From positions 84,091 through 148,090 of the forward strand of contig JADKFR010000006.1 in the NCBI GenBank assembly GCA_016717345.1: 64,000 nt of DNA, written 5' to 3'. Below, piece after piece: positions 7,869-16,599 of this stretch. The stretch's first letter is position 1. Every line of letters begins with the position of its first letter. Position numbers and translations under genes: made by a program. Origin of the DNA: Propionibacteriaceae bacterium (lineage in GTDB: Bacteria > Actinomycetota > Actinomycetes > Propionibacteriales > Propionibacteriaceae). A model generated the notes under the pieces. It worked only from the letters and a program-made list of their open reading frames with translations. It was not told where the DNA came from and ran no database searches.

Positions 7869-10168
7869 GGTGCACCCAGCCCGGTTGTTCGGGGCGGATC
7901 GTCGACGGCTACTGCGACGTCTGCGGCATGCCGGGGGCCGCCTCGACGATGCCTGTCGGCCGTGGCACTCCCGGGGCGCGCCCCGCGTCCCGGCCGAGTG
8001 GGCCCTGCCCACAGCCGGGCTGCAACGGCCAGATCGTCGATGGGTACTGCGATGTCTGCGGCTCTCCGGCCCCGGCCGCGCAGGAGGCGTCCTCCCCGGC
8101 TCCCAGCACCGTGACGAAGGCCTCCGTCGGCCTGGGGTCGACAGCGCTCGGCTCGGCCCGGGCCTCCTCGTTCGGCACGTCGGTGCACCGACGGAATGCC
8201 CGTGCGAAGCGTTCGGGTCGCATCGGTGCAGGTCTGACTTTCGTCCCGCCGGCCCCGGCCATCGACCCGTCGAAGGCGATCCTGGTCGACCCGGTGGTCG
8301 GTGAGCAGGGACGCGTCTGCCCGCGCTGTGGCGCCAAGGTGGGGCAATCCTCCGGGGTCGGCGCGGGTCGCAGCGAGGGATTCTGTCCGAACTGCCGGGC
8401 GCCCTATTCGTTCACCGCCAAACTCAAGGCAGGAGACGTGGTCGCCCACCAGTACGTCGTCGAGGGAGCCCTTGCCCACGGCGGAATGGGGTGGATCTAC
8501 CTGGCGCGCGACACGAATGTGTCGGGTAGGTGGGTGGTCTTGAAGGGCCTGCTCAACACCGGCGACTCGGACGCGCTGGCCGCCACGATCAGCGAGCAGC
8601 AGTTCCTTGCCAGGGTGGAGCACCCTCTGATCGTCGAGATCTACAACTTCGTCACCCACGCCGACGCCGGCTACATCGTGATGGAATACGTCGGCGGTCG
8701 ATCCCTGAAGCAACTGCTCAAACAGCGGTTGGCCGCCAACGGTGGCCAACCCAACCCACTCCCGGTTGACCAGTCGTTGGCCTTCCTGATCGAAATCCTG
8801 CCGGCGTTCAGCTACCTCCACGATCTGCGCCTGATCTACTGCGACTTCAAGCCGGAGAACGTCATCCAGGTCGGTGACGCGCTCAAGCTGATCGATCTGG
8901 GAGGCGTGCGCCACGCCGGAGACGAAGACTCCGTCATCTACGGCACCGTGGGCTTCCAGGCTCCCGAGGTCGCGACCCAAGGCCCCTCGATCGCCTCCGA
9001 CATCTTCACGATCGGCCGCACCCTGATGGTCCTCAGCGCCGATGTCCCCGGCTACCAGACGACGTATGAGACCTCGATTCCGGCCGCTGAAGAGATGCCG
9101 TTGATCGCCGCGTACGACTCGGTGTACCGGTTGTTGCTGAAGTGCTGCGCCCGCGACCCCAACGACCGGTTCACCAGTGCGGAAGAACTCCGGGTGCAAC
9201 TCCTGGGAGTGTTGCGCGAGGTGGTCGCCGACCGGACGCCGGGAATCGCCACCACCGCCATGGCCTCCAGCCTTTTCGAGGCTCCGACAGTTGCCGGTGA
9301 CCGCTTCGATTGGCGCCAGCTGCCACGGTTGCGGGTGGATGCCGGCGACCCGCAGGCTCCCTGGCTGGCACGGCTGAACGTCGACGACCCCGAGCAGCGG
9401 CTGCGGGAACTGCAACGCGCCCCGGGCGACTCCAGCGAAGTCCTGCTCGCGCGGGCGCACGCGGCTTTGGAAGCGGGCGACGGCGCGCTGCTGGAGGAGT
9501 GTGTCCAAGCGCTCCTGCGTGCGGACCCCTGGGAATGGCGGGCGGTGTGGGTGGCCGGCCTGGGTTCCCTGGTCACGCGCGACTATGCCACGGCACAGGC
9601 ATCCTTCAATGCGGTCTATGGGCAGGTGCCCGGCGAGTTGGCACCCAAGCTGGCCCTCGCGATGGCCTGCGAGTTGGGCGGGGAGCCCGACCTGGCCGAA
9701 AGCCTGTACCGCGTGTGCGCGTCCACCGACGCCAACTACGTCACCCCCGCGGCCTTCGGGTTGGCCCGGGTACTCAACGCCCGCGGCGATGTTCCCGGCT
9801 CGTTGGCGGCCCTGGAACTCGTGCCGAGCACGTCCCGGGGGTATCCCGAGGCGCAGCGGGCGCGCGTCGCCCAACTCGTGCACCTGGCCACCGACGCCAC
9901 CTTGATCGACCGGGCCCTGGCGGCCATGGAGACCGCCCGCCTCGATCCGGGACTCACCGCCGACTACCGCCAAACCCTCTACGAGCGGGCAGTCATCGCC
10001 GCGCAACGGGGGCCCGTCCGATTGGGCGGAACGGAGCTCAGCGCCGCCCAACTGCGCGTGTCCCTGGAATCCATCTACCGGGAGCGTGCCGGTCTGGCGA
10101 CCGATCCTGCCACGAAGGCGGATCTGGTGGACAAGGCGAATTCGATCCGAGCCTGGAGCCTGCTATGA
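7865..10168 (+). CDS. pknG: Serine/threonine protein kinase PknG
   Basis: 767 residues with the full PknG plan. Two small zinc-ribbon modules (Cys 3, 8, 17, 20 and Cys 48, 53, 62, 65) precede the rubredoxin-like domain (CPRC 152-155, CPNC 174-177). The kinase domain carries AHGGMGWIYLA, Lys227 in VVLKG, the catalytic loop YCDFKPEN (Asp327) and LIDLGG (Asp344). A TPR domain fills the C-terminal third. The stretch GELAPKLALA and the ending DKANSIRAW match mycobacterial PknG. In mycobacteria and corynebacteria this soluble kinase phosphorylates the FHA protein GarA/OdhI and so controls 2-oxoglutarate dehydrogenase and glutamate dehydrogenase. GTG start overlaps the upstream stop by 4 bases. The tandem N-terminal ribbons are absent from the M. 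tuberculosis protein. Confidence 0.95.
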   Translation: MRCTQPGCSGRIVDGYCDVCGMPGAASTMPVGRGTPGARPASRPSGPCPQPGCNGQIVDGYCDVCGSPAPAAQEASSPAPSTVTKASVGLGSTALGSARASSFGTSVHRRNARAKRSGRIGAGLTFVPPAPAIDPSKAILVDPVVGEQGRVCPRCGAKVGQSSGVGAGRSEGFCPNCRAPYSFTAKLKAGDVVAHQYVVEGALAHGGMGWIYLARDTNVSGRWVVLKGLLNTGDSDALAATISEQQFLARVEHPLIVEIYNFVTHADAGYIVMEYVGGRSLKQLLKQRLAANGGQPNPLPVDQSLAFLIEILPAFSYLHDLRLIYCDFKPENVIQVGDALKLIDLGGVRHAGDEDSVIYGTVGFQAPEVATQGPSIASDIFTIGRTLMVLSADVPGYQTTYETSIPAAEEMPLIAAYDSVYRLLLKCCARDPNDRFTSAEELRVQLLGVLREVVADRTPGIATTAMASSLFEAPTVAGDRFDWRQLPRLRVDAGDPQAPWLARLNVDDPEQRLRELQRAPGDSSEVLLARAHAALEAGDGALLEECVQALLRADPWEWRAVWVAGLGSLVTRDYATAQASFNAVYGQVPGELAPKLALAMACELGGEPDLAESLYRVCASTDANYVTPAAFGLARVLNARGDVPGSLAALELVPSTSRGYPEAQRARVAQLVHLATDATLIDRALAAMETARLDPGLTADYRQTLYERAVIAAQRGPVRLGGTELSAAQLRVSLESIYRERAGLATDPATKADLVDKANSIRAWSLL

Positions 10169-11301
10169 GTGAACCGTTCGAACCCTGGCCGCTCCTGGAC
10201 GCTGCCGAGGGAAACCCCCAGCCGGCTGCTGCCGGACGATGCCCCACCTGCAGCTACCCCGTGACCGCCTACGCGATGTTCTGCGAAGGGTGCGGAGCCC
10301 CGCTGCTACCCAGCGAGTCACCCCCCGAACCCACCCGGGGTGGCACCTCCTCCACCGCGACCCGGCGGTTCGCCGTGGCGCCCGCTGCACCCTGTGCGGA
10401 ATGCGGCGGGACGGTCGATCCGGACGGCTACTGCCAGACCTGCGGGGCGAAGGCGCGCAACCCGCGCGACCACCAGGAGCTGGCACCCGCCGAGTGGCTC
10501 GCCGGGGTCAGCGATCGGGGGGTGGCCCGTTCCCGGAACGAGGACGCGGTCGCGCTGTGGGCTGCCCCCACGGGGCAACGCGCCGCTCTGGTGGTAGCCG
10601 ACGGGGTCTCCACCAGCATCGACTCCGACGCCGCGTCGTTGGCTGCCGTCACCAGCGCCTGCGACCTGCTGGCGGCCCTGCCGGAGGACCTGAGCGACGA
10701 CGAGGTGGCCTCGGCGCTGGTGGCTGCTGCCGCTGGGGCGAATCACGCGGTCATTGCCGCCACAAACCCGGCCTCCCCCAACGCCGCCTCGGCGACCTTC
10801 GCCGCGGCGCTGGTGCACGGCGACACCGTTCACGTCGCAAGCTTGGGTGACAGCCGGATCTATTGGATCTCGGCCGAGGCCGACGTGGCACTGACCCTTG
10901 ACGATTCGATGGCCCAGGCCTTCATCGCCCAGGGGATGCCACGCGACGAGGCGGAGTCCATGCCCAACGCCCATGCCATCACCAAATGGCTGGGACGCGA
11001 CAGCGAGGACGTGGTGCCGGCCACCCTCGCCCACCACCTCACCGAGGACGGCTGGCTGGTGCTGTGCTCCGACGGGCTCTGGAACTACGCCTCGGCGCCC
11101 TCGGCCCTCGGCGCCCAGGTCCGCGCCGCCCTCCTCGCGGATGCCACGCCGCTCGAGGTCGCACGTCGGTTGGTCGAGTGGGCGAACGCCCAGGGTGGTC
11201 ATGACAACGTGACCGTCGCCGTCGCCCGGTGCCGGGCTACGCTGGGGACGCCGACCGCGGCACAACCTGAAGCAGGAAAGGGATCGCCGAGCAATGGCTG
11301 A
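10165..11301 (+). CDS. PP2C-family serine/threonine phosphatase with zinc-ribbon N terminus
   Basis: 378 residues. N-terminal ribbons at Cys 26, 29, 40, 43 and Cys 77, 80, 90, 93 (the latter ending DGYCQTCG) are followed by a PP2C domain: SRNEDAV (Glu126, Asp127), VVADGV (Asp146), SLGDSRIY, LVLCSDGLW (Asp303) and GGHDNVTV (Asp347, Asn348). These acidic residues bind the two metal ions of PPM phosphatases, so activity is expected. The start overlaps the pknG stop by 4 bases (ATGA). It is the natural candidate to reverse PknG phosphorylation, and its second ribbon resembles the PknG ribbons closely. No membrane segment. Confidence 0.92.
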   Translation: MSEPFEPWPLLDAAEGNPQPAAAGRCPTCSYPVTAYAMFCEGCGAPLLPSESPPEPTRGGTSSTATRRFAVAPAAPCAECGGTVDPDGYCQTCGAKARNPRDHQELAPAEWLAGVSDRGVARSRNEDAVALWAAPTGQRAALVVADGVSTSIDSDAASLAAVTSACDLLAALPEDLSDDEVASALVAAAAGANHAVIAATNPASPNAASATFAAALVHGDTVHVASLGDSRIYWISAEADVALTLDDSMAQAFIAQGMPRDEAESMPNAHAITKWLGRDSEDVVPATLAHHLTEDGWLVLCSDGLWNYASAPSALGAQVRAALLADATPLEVARRLVEWANAQGGHDNVTVAVARCRATLGTPTAAQPEAGKGSPSNG

Positions 11302-12574
11302 ATTCACCTCCGCCGTCTATCAGAACGAGTACTTGCCCGACGGCGGAACCGACGTCAACGCGATCGTGACCGTGACCTGCACAGCCGCCGGCTCCGCCGG
11401 GCAGACCGGCAGCGGTGCCGCCGGCGAAATCATCATCGTCGACACCTCCGGATCGATGGGCCAAGCCAACATGAATGCCGCGAAGCAGGCAGCCATGGCC
11501 GCGCTGGACCACATCCTCGATGGCACCTATTTCGCCGTGGTCGCCGGGAACCACAAAGCCTACCTCGCGTACCCGATGGTCCAGGCGGGCGCCGGAATGG
11601 TGCGGATGGACTCCCGGACGCGAGCCGAGGCCCGGCGGGCAATCAGCTTCTTCCGCGCCGACGGCGGCACCGCCATGGGCACGTGGCTCACCCTGGCCAA
11701 GGCGCTGTTCGCCTCGGTCGGCACCCTGGCCAACAAGCACGTGATCCTGCTCACCGACGGCGAGAACCACAACGAGACCCAGAGCCAGCTGGACCACGCG
11801 ATAGCGGGGGCCGTCGGGCAGTTCCAGGTAGACGCCCGGGGTGTCGGGATCGACTGGAAGGTCGCCGAAATCCGCAAGATCTCCCAGGCGTTGCTGGGAA
11901 CGGTTGACATCATTCCCAACCCCCACCAGCTCGGCCCCGCCTTCGCCGAGCTGATGCGCACGGCGATGGCCCGCGGGGTCGCCAGCGCCGACCTGCGGGT
12001 GTGGATCCCTCAGGGCGCGCAGCTGCAGTTCGTCCGCCAGGTGTCCCCCACCGTTGAAGACCTCACCCATCGGGGAACCCCGGTGAACCAACTCACGATG
12101 AGCTATCCGACCGGCTCCTGGGGCGACGAGGAGCGCGACTACCACATCTCCATCCGGCTTGCCGCCAAGTCGATCGGTCAGGAACAGCTGGCGGCCCGCG
12201 TCCAGCTGGCAATCGGCAACGAGGTGCTCACGCAGGGGCTGGTGAAGGCCAAATGGTCGGCCGACACGAACCTGACCGCCCAGATCAACCCCGAGGTCGC
12301 CCACTACACGGGCCAAACCGAACTCGCTCAGGTGATCCAGGAGGGCCTGGCCGCCAAGGACGCGGGCGACGAGGCCACCGCAACGACCAAGCTCGGCCGG
12401 GCCGTGCAGTTGGCGACCGAGACGGGGAACGTGGAGGCAACCTCGAAGTTGCGCAAGGTACTCGACATCGCCGATGCGCGAACCGGTACGGTTCGCCTCA
12501 AGAAGACTGTCGACAAGGCGGATGTGATGGCACTCGACACCGCCTCGACCAAGACCACCAGAGTCAGGGGCTGA
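11294..12574 (+). CDS. von Willebrand factor A domain protein
   Basis: 426 residues. After about 45 residues of beta-like sequence comes a vWA domain with an intact metal-ion-dependent adhesion site: VDTSGSMG (about 50-57), a Thr/Gly in DGGTAMGT, and VILLTDGENHN. The remaining half has a beta-rich part (VWIPQGAQLQFV) and a helical C-terminal tail containing a TPR-like AAKDAGDEATATTKLGRAV. Cytoplasmic vWA proteins of this kind commonly pair with AAA+ ATPases, kinases and phosphatases as scaffolds. It overlaps the phosphatase gene by 8 bases. A close purine-rich site AGGAAAGGGA precedes the ATG. Confidence 0.88.
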   Translation: MAEFTSAVYQNEYLPDGGTDVNAIVTVTCTAAGSAGQTGSGAAGEIIIVDTSGSMGQANMNAAKQAAMAALDHILDGTYFAVVAGNHKAYLAYPMVQAGAGMVRMDSRTRAEARRAISFFRADGGTAMGTWLTLAKALFASVGTLANKHVILLTDGENHNETQSQLDHAIAGAVGQFQVDARGVGIDWKVAEIRKISQALLGTVDIIPNPHQLGPAFAELMRTAMARGVASADLRVWIPQGAQLQFVRQVSPTVEDLTHRGTPVNQLTMSYPTGSWGDEERDYHISIRLAAKSIGQEQLAARVQLAIGNEVLTQGLVKAKWSADTNLTAQINPEVAHYTGQTELAQVIQEGLAAKDAGDEATATTKLGRAVQLATETGNVEATSKLRKVLDIADARTGTVRLKKTVDKADVMALDTASTKTTRVRG

Positions 12575-12578
12575 CCAG

Positions 12579-13331
12579 ATGCCGATCTGTCCTGCCGGGC
12601 ACACCAGTTCGCAGTCCGACTTCTGCGACACCTGCGGGTTGCCCATCCCACCCCAGGTCCAGGCACCGGTGCCTGACGTGAGTCCCGCGGCGTCCCCCGT
12701 CCTCGCCGCGGCGGGCATCATCTGCCCGGCCTGCCAGACTCCTAATGTCCCCGACGCCCTGTTCTGCGAGGCGTGTGGCTTCGACTTCGTGAGTGGCCAG
12801 CCCACCGCGCACCCGTCCCCTGCGCCGCCGGCTCCCCCCGGCGGGGCGCCCGCGTCGAACGGTTCCGCCGACGCCCCGTCCCCCGCGGTGGCCGAGCCGC
12901 GTCGCGGGGTGGAGTGGGTCGCTGAGCTGTGGATCGATCCCGATTGGTACGCCTCCCAGGGATCGACCGATCCGCTGCCCTCCCCCGGGCTGCCCGACAT
13001 CGTCCCGCTCGTGAAGGAGTCGAACCTGATCGGACGGGTCTCGGTGAGCCGCAACATCTACCCCGACGTCGATTGCGAGCTCGACACCGGGTGCAGTCGT
13101 CGCCATGCCCGCCTCACCACGGACGGCATGCGGTGGTGGATCGAAGACCTCGAGTCGGCGAACGGGACCTTTGTGGGCTCCTCGGCGGGGCCCCTACCGG
13201 CCATGCCGATCCCGCGGGGTCGCACCGAACTGGCAGCAGACACCCGGGTCTATGTGGGGGCCTGGACGCGGATCGTGATCCGGCGGGCCACGGTGGACGA
13301 GCAGGCGGCCTTCGCCGGCGTCCCGGTCTAG
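12579..13331 (+). CDS. Zinc-ribbon and FHA domain protein
   Basis: 250 residues. Two ribbon modules (Cys 4, 16, 19 with His 8; Cys 49, 52, 63, 66) are followed by a Pro/Ala linker and an FHA domain at about 148-236: LIGRVS, CSRRHARL, IEDLESANGTFVG. The Arg of GR, the Ser/Arg/His of SRRH and the Asn of NGT are the residues that hold phosphothreonine. The protein is thus a reader of Ser/Thr phosphorylation written by the kinase in the same operon. It is not GarA: the N-terminal ETTS phospho-motif is missing. The gene starts 4 bases after the vWA stop and closes the locus. Confidence 0.88.
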   Translation: MPICPAGHTSSQSDFCDTCGLPIPPQVQAPVPDVSPAASPVLAAAGIICPACQTPNVPDALFCEACGFDFVSGQPTAHPSPAPPAPPGGAPASNGSADAPSPAVAEPRRGVEWVAELWIDPDWYASQGSTDPLPSPGLPDIVPLVKESNLIGRVSVSRNIYPDVDCELDTGCSRRHARLTTDGMRWWIEDLESANGTFVGSSAGPLPAMPIPRGRTELAADTRVYVGAWTRIVIRRATVDEQAAFAGVPV

Positions 13332-13444
13332 CAGCCTTCAGCCCACTCCTGGGCCTGTAGCAACGGCGTTGCGCTGTGGGCGTACGCACCGGGCCGGTGC
13401 CCTCGTCGCGGGTAGATTGGCGCCACAACGACCCAGGAGGCACG

Positions 13445-13669
13445 GTGGAGATCAAGGTTGGCATTCAGCATGTGGCACGTGAGGTGACGGTCGAGTCCGA
13501 GGCCACGGCCGCCGAGATCCAGGCGGGCCTGATCAAGGCACTGGCGGACGAGAGCATCATGACCCTGGTTGATGCCAAGGGTCGGACGGTCCTGATCCCG
13601 GCCGCCAAGATCGCCTACGTCGATCTCGGCCAGGAGCACGTCCGCCCCGTCGGCTTCGGCGCGGTGTGA
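13445..13669 (+). CDS. DUF3107 family small protein
   Basis: 74 residues, full length for this actinobacterial family (Rv3208A/TB9.4 of M. tuberculosis). Recognised by MEIKVGIQHVAREVTVES at the N terminus and the AAKIAYVDLG ending. Function is unknown; homologues regularly stand beside rhlE, as here. GTG start at 13445 has a perfect AGGAGG 4 bases upstream. Confidence 0.88.
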   Translation: MEIKVGIQHVAREVTVESEATAAEIQAGLIKALADESIMTLVDAKGRTVLIPAAKIAYVDLGQEHVRPVGFGAV

Positions 13670-13765
13670 GGCAGGTCGCCCCACCGCGCTAGACTCAGCC
13701 GGTACGCACACCAGCGTGCGTCCTCGCCGCGGCTGCCGATCGCGCTGCCGGCGGGTTGCTCGGTC

Positions 13766-13783
13766 ACCAGCACGACTGCTGGT
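13766..13783 (+). promoter_or_regulatory. Hairpin in the rhlE leader just before the ribosome-binding site
   Basis: ACCAGCA (13766-13772) and TGCTGGT (13777-13783) form perfect 7-bp arms around a CGAC loop. The stem ends 5 bases before the GAAAAGG ribosome-binding site (13788-13794). In this place it could limit ribosome entry or stabilise the mRNA of an RNA helicase; the role is inferred. Confidence 0.4.
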
Positions 13784-13795
13784 CTACGAAAAGGC

Positions 13796-15337
13796 ATGAC
13801 CCTGAACGACACCACCAACGACCTGCATCTCGAAGCTGACGAACTGCACACCTTCGCCGACCTGGGAGTCATTCCCGAGATCTCGGAGGCTCTGGCCCAG
13901 GTCGGGATCGAACACCCCTTCCCCATCCAGTCGCTGGCGATCCCCATTGCCATCACCGGCTCGGACATGATCGGGCAGGCGCGAACGGGTACCGGGAAGA
14001 CGTTTGCGTTCGGCATCAGCCTGTTGCAGCGGATCACCGTCCCCACCGACCCCGGCTACGACGAACTGCCGGTCAAGGGATCCCCCCAGGCCCTCGTGAT
14101 GTGTCCCACCCGCGAGTTGGCCCTCCAGGTCACCCGTGACCTGGAGGTCGCCTCAGCGGTGCGCGTGGCCCGGATCCTGACGGTCTACGGCGGCGTCGGG
14201 TACGACACCCAACTGGACACCCTTTCCGACGGGGTGGACGTTGTCGTCGGCACCCCTGGTCGTCTTCTCGACCTGATGCAACGCCGCAACCTTGACCTGT
14301 CCCAGGTGCGTGTCCTCGTGCTCGATGAGGCGGACGAGATGCTCGACCTCGGGTTCCTGCCCGACGTCGAGCGCTTGATCGCGAAAACCCCGCGATCCCG
14401 GCAGACCCTGCTGTTCTCGGCCACCATGCCGTCGGCGATCGTGGCGCTGGCCCGAATGCACCTGAACCAGCCGGTCAATGTCCGCGCCGAGTCCCACGAC
14501 GCCCAGATGACGGTGCCCGACACCACGCAGTTCATCTACCAGGCCCATGACCTGGACAAGCCCGAGATCATCGGAAAGCTGCTGCAGTCGGACGGCTGCA
14601 CCCGGACGATGATCTTCACCCGCACCAAGCGAGCCGCCCAGCGGCTCGCCGACGAACTTGAGGACCGCGGCTTCAAGGCCACCTCGATCCACGGCGACCT
14701 CAGTCAGGTGCTGCGCGAGAAGGCTCTCAAGAAGTTCCGGGACGGCAAGGTGGACGTACTGGTGGCCACCGATGTGGCCGCCCGTGGCATCGACATCACT
14801 GACGTGACGCACGTCGTCAACTACGAATGCCCCGACGACGAGAAGACCTACGTCCACCGCATCGGGCGGACGGGGCGTGCCGGCGCCACGGGCGTGGCGA
14901 TCACCTTTGTGGACTGGGCCGACACCACCCGTTGGAAGGTGATCAACAAGTCCCTGGGGTTGCCGTTCAGCGAGATTCCTGAGACCTACTCCACCTCGGA
15001 GCATCTGCACACCGACCACGACATCCCCAAAGGCACGAAGGGACGACTCAAGCCCCCGGCACCCCGCGAGCCGAAGGAGCCGCGTGATTCGCATGGCGAG
15101 CACGGTCACCATGCCCGCACCGAGCGCCCACGGGAGCAGCGCCCGCCCCGGGACCGCTCCCGGCGCCGGCTGCGCAACGGCGAACCGGTCGACTCCCTTG
15201 ACTCGACCTCAGCGGTGGCCACAGCCAGCGCTGCGGACACCCCCGAGGCCGTTGCCGCCACGGCCACTGCTGAGGCAGCCGCCGAGGCGCCGGCGCGACG
15301 TCGGCGCCGTCGCCGTCCGGCCGCCAGCACCGACTGA
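13796..15337 (+). CDS. rhlE: DEAD-box ATP-dependent RNA helicase
   Basis: 513 residues with all core motifs: the Q motif (FPIQSLAIP), ARTGTGKTFAF (motif I), PTRELA (Ia), TPGR (Ib), VLDEADEML (II), SATM (III), TRTKRAA (IV), TDVAARGID (V) and HRIGRTGRAG (VI). The C-terminal 110 residues are a basic, disordered tail rich in Glu, Pro and Arg and ending in an Arg cluster, typical of actinobacterial RhlE-type proteins that act on ribosomes and structured mRNA. The start has GAAAAGG just upstream. It ends at a strong hairpin shared with the convergent trpS. Confidence 0.92.
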   Translation: MTLNDTTNDLHLEADELHTFADLGVIPEISEALAQVGIEHPFPIQSLAIPIAITGSDMIGQARTGTGKTFAFGISLLQRITVPTDPGYDELPVKGSPQALVMCPTRELALQVTRDLEVASAVRVARILTVYGGVGYDTQLDTLSDGVDVVVGTPGRLLDLMQRRNLDLSQVRVLVLDEADEMLDLGFLPDVERLIAKTPRSRQTLLFSATMPSAIVALARMHLNQPVNVRAESHDAQMTVPDTTQFIYQAHDLDKPEIIGKLLQSDGCTRTMIFTRTKRAAQRLADELEDRGFKATSIHGDLSQVLREKALKKFRDGKVDVLVATDVAARGIDITDVTHVVNYECPDDEKTYVHRIGRTGRAGATGVAITFVDWADTTRWKVINKSLGLPFSEIPETYSTSEHLHTDHDIPKGTKGRLKPPAPREPKEPRDSHGEHGHHARTERPREQRPPRDRSRRRLRNGEPVDSLDSTSAVATASAADTPEAVAATATAEAAAEAPARRRRRRRPAASTD

Positions 15338-15360
15338 TCTGCGTCCACCCGGACAGGCTC

Positions 15361-15391
15361 GTGGCCCGGACCCGCTGAGGGTCCGGGCCAC
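15361..15391. terminator. Bidirectional hairpin terminator between rhlE and trpS
   Basis: Perfect 12-bp arms GTGGCCCGGACC (15361-15372) and GGTCCGGGCCAC (15380-15391) with a 7-base loop. Lies between the convergent rhlE and trpS stops. No clear T tract, as is common in high-GC actinobacteria. Confidence 0.8.
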
Positions 15392-15414
15392 GGTCCTGTG
15401 AGCGGGGGGAGACG

Positions 15415-16527
15415 TCAGTAGCGCATTCCCATCGCGGTGCGCACTTCCTCCAGGGTGGCGTCGGCGATCACGTTGGCTTTGGCGTTGCCCTCGCGAAGCA
15501 CCGACAACAGGTAGCCCGGGTCCGCTGCCAACTCGTTGCGGCGGGCACGGATCGGGGCGAAGTACTCGTTGACGGCTTCGGTGACCGCCTTCTTCAGCCC
15601 GCCGCCGCCACCGTTGCCGATCTCGGCGGCGATCTCCGCCGGGTCACGGTCGGTGCACAGCCCCGCCAGCATCAGCAGATTCGACACCTCGGGGCGGTTG
15701 ACGGGATCGTAGGTGATCAGGCGGTGGGAGTCGGTGACCGCGCGCTTGATCAGTTTGGCCGTCGTGTCGGCGTCCATACCGATCTCGATGACGTTGCCCT
15801 TGGTCTTGCTCATTTTGGTGCCGTCCAGCCCCAGCACGCTGGCCGCCTTGCTGAGCAACGCCTCGGCCTGCGGGAACACCGGACGGGACGGATCGACCCG
15901 TCCGTAGCGCTCATCGAAACGACGGGCCACCACGCGCGTCTGCTCCAGGTGCGGGAGTTGGTCCTTGCCGACCGGAACCAGATTCGCCTTGCAGAACAGG
16001 ATGTCTGCGGCCTGATGCACCGGGTAGGTGAGCAGCAGTCCCGACATCGGACGGTCGCCGGTGGCCTCCAGTTCCGCCTTGACGGTGGGATTGCGACGCA
16101 GCTCGGCGTCGGTGACCAGCGACAGGAACGGCAGCAGCAGCTGGTTCAGTGCCGGCACCATCGAGTGGGTGTAGATGGTGGTCCGGCTGGGGTCGAGCCC
16201 GATGGCCAGGTAGTCGGCCATCATGGAGAGGACGCGTTCAAGGATCGGGCCGGTGCCGTCGCGGTCGGTGATCACCTGGTAGTCGGCCACCAGAATCAGG
16301 GTGTCGACCCCCGCGTCCTGCAGGCGCACGCGGTTGGCCAGCGAGCCGAAGTAATGACCCAGATGAAGGTTGCCGGTGGGTCGGTCGCCGGTCATGATCC
16401 GGAAGCTGCTCGGGTCAGTTGCGATGGCGGCCTCGATCTCCGCGCTTCGCGCTTCGGTGCGCCGCAGCGACGCCTCCGACGTCGAACTGGCCAGCTGATC
16501 TCCGGCGTCGAGGACGTCCTCACTCAT
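15415..16527 (-). CDS. trpS: Tryptophanyl-tRNA synthetase
   Basis: 370 residues, class I synthetase charging tRNA-Trp. The HIGH-type signature is GNLHLGHY (52-59) and the KMSKS loop is TKMSKTKGN (237-245). TYPVHQAADIL and VPVGKDQLPHLEQTR are the characteristic TrpRS tryptophan- and ATP-site segments. The N terminus carries about 40 extra residues before the catalytic core, within the actinobacterial range. Single gene facing rhlE across a shared terminator. Confidence 0.95.
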   Translation of the reverse strand: MSEDVLDAGDQLASSTSEASLRRTEARSAEIEAAIATDPSSFRIMTGDRPTGNLHLGHYFGSLANRVRLQDAGVDTLILVADYQVITDRDGTGPILERVLSMMADYLAIGLDPSRTTIYTHSMVPALNQLLLPFLSLVTDAELRRNPTVKAELEATGDRPMSGLLLTYPVHQAADILFCKANLVPVGKDQLPHLEQTRVVARRFDERYGRVDPSRPVFPQAEALLSKAASVLGLDGTKMSKTKGNVIEIGMDADTTAKLIKRAVTDSHRLITYDPVNRPEVSNLLMLAGLCTDRDPAEIAAEIGNGGGGGLKKAVTEAVNEYFAPIRARRNELAADPGYLLSVLREGNAKANVIADATLEEVRTAMGMRY

Positions 16528-16599
16528 TGTCTGCCATCCACCTTCGTCGTCTCCGGAAACCGCCTACCGACTTTAGCACCGCCGACCTTCGTGCCGGTT

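Noticed and set aside
12579..13331. FHA protein as GarA/OdhI
   Set aside because: It lacks the N-terminal ETTS phosphorylation motif and has zinc ribbons instead, so it is not the classical PknG substrate.
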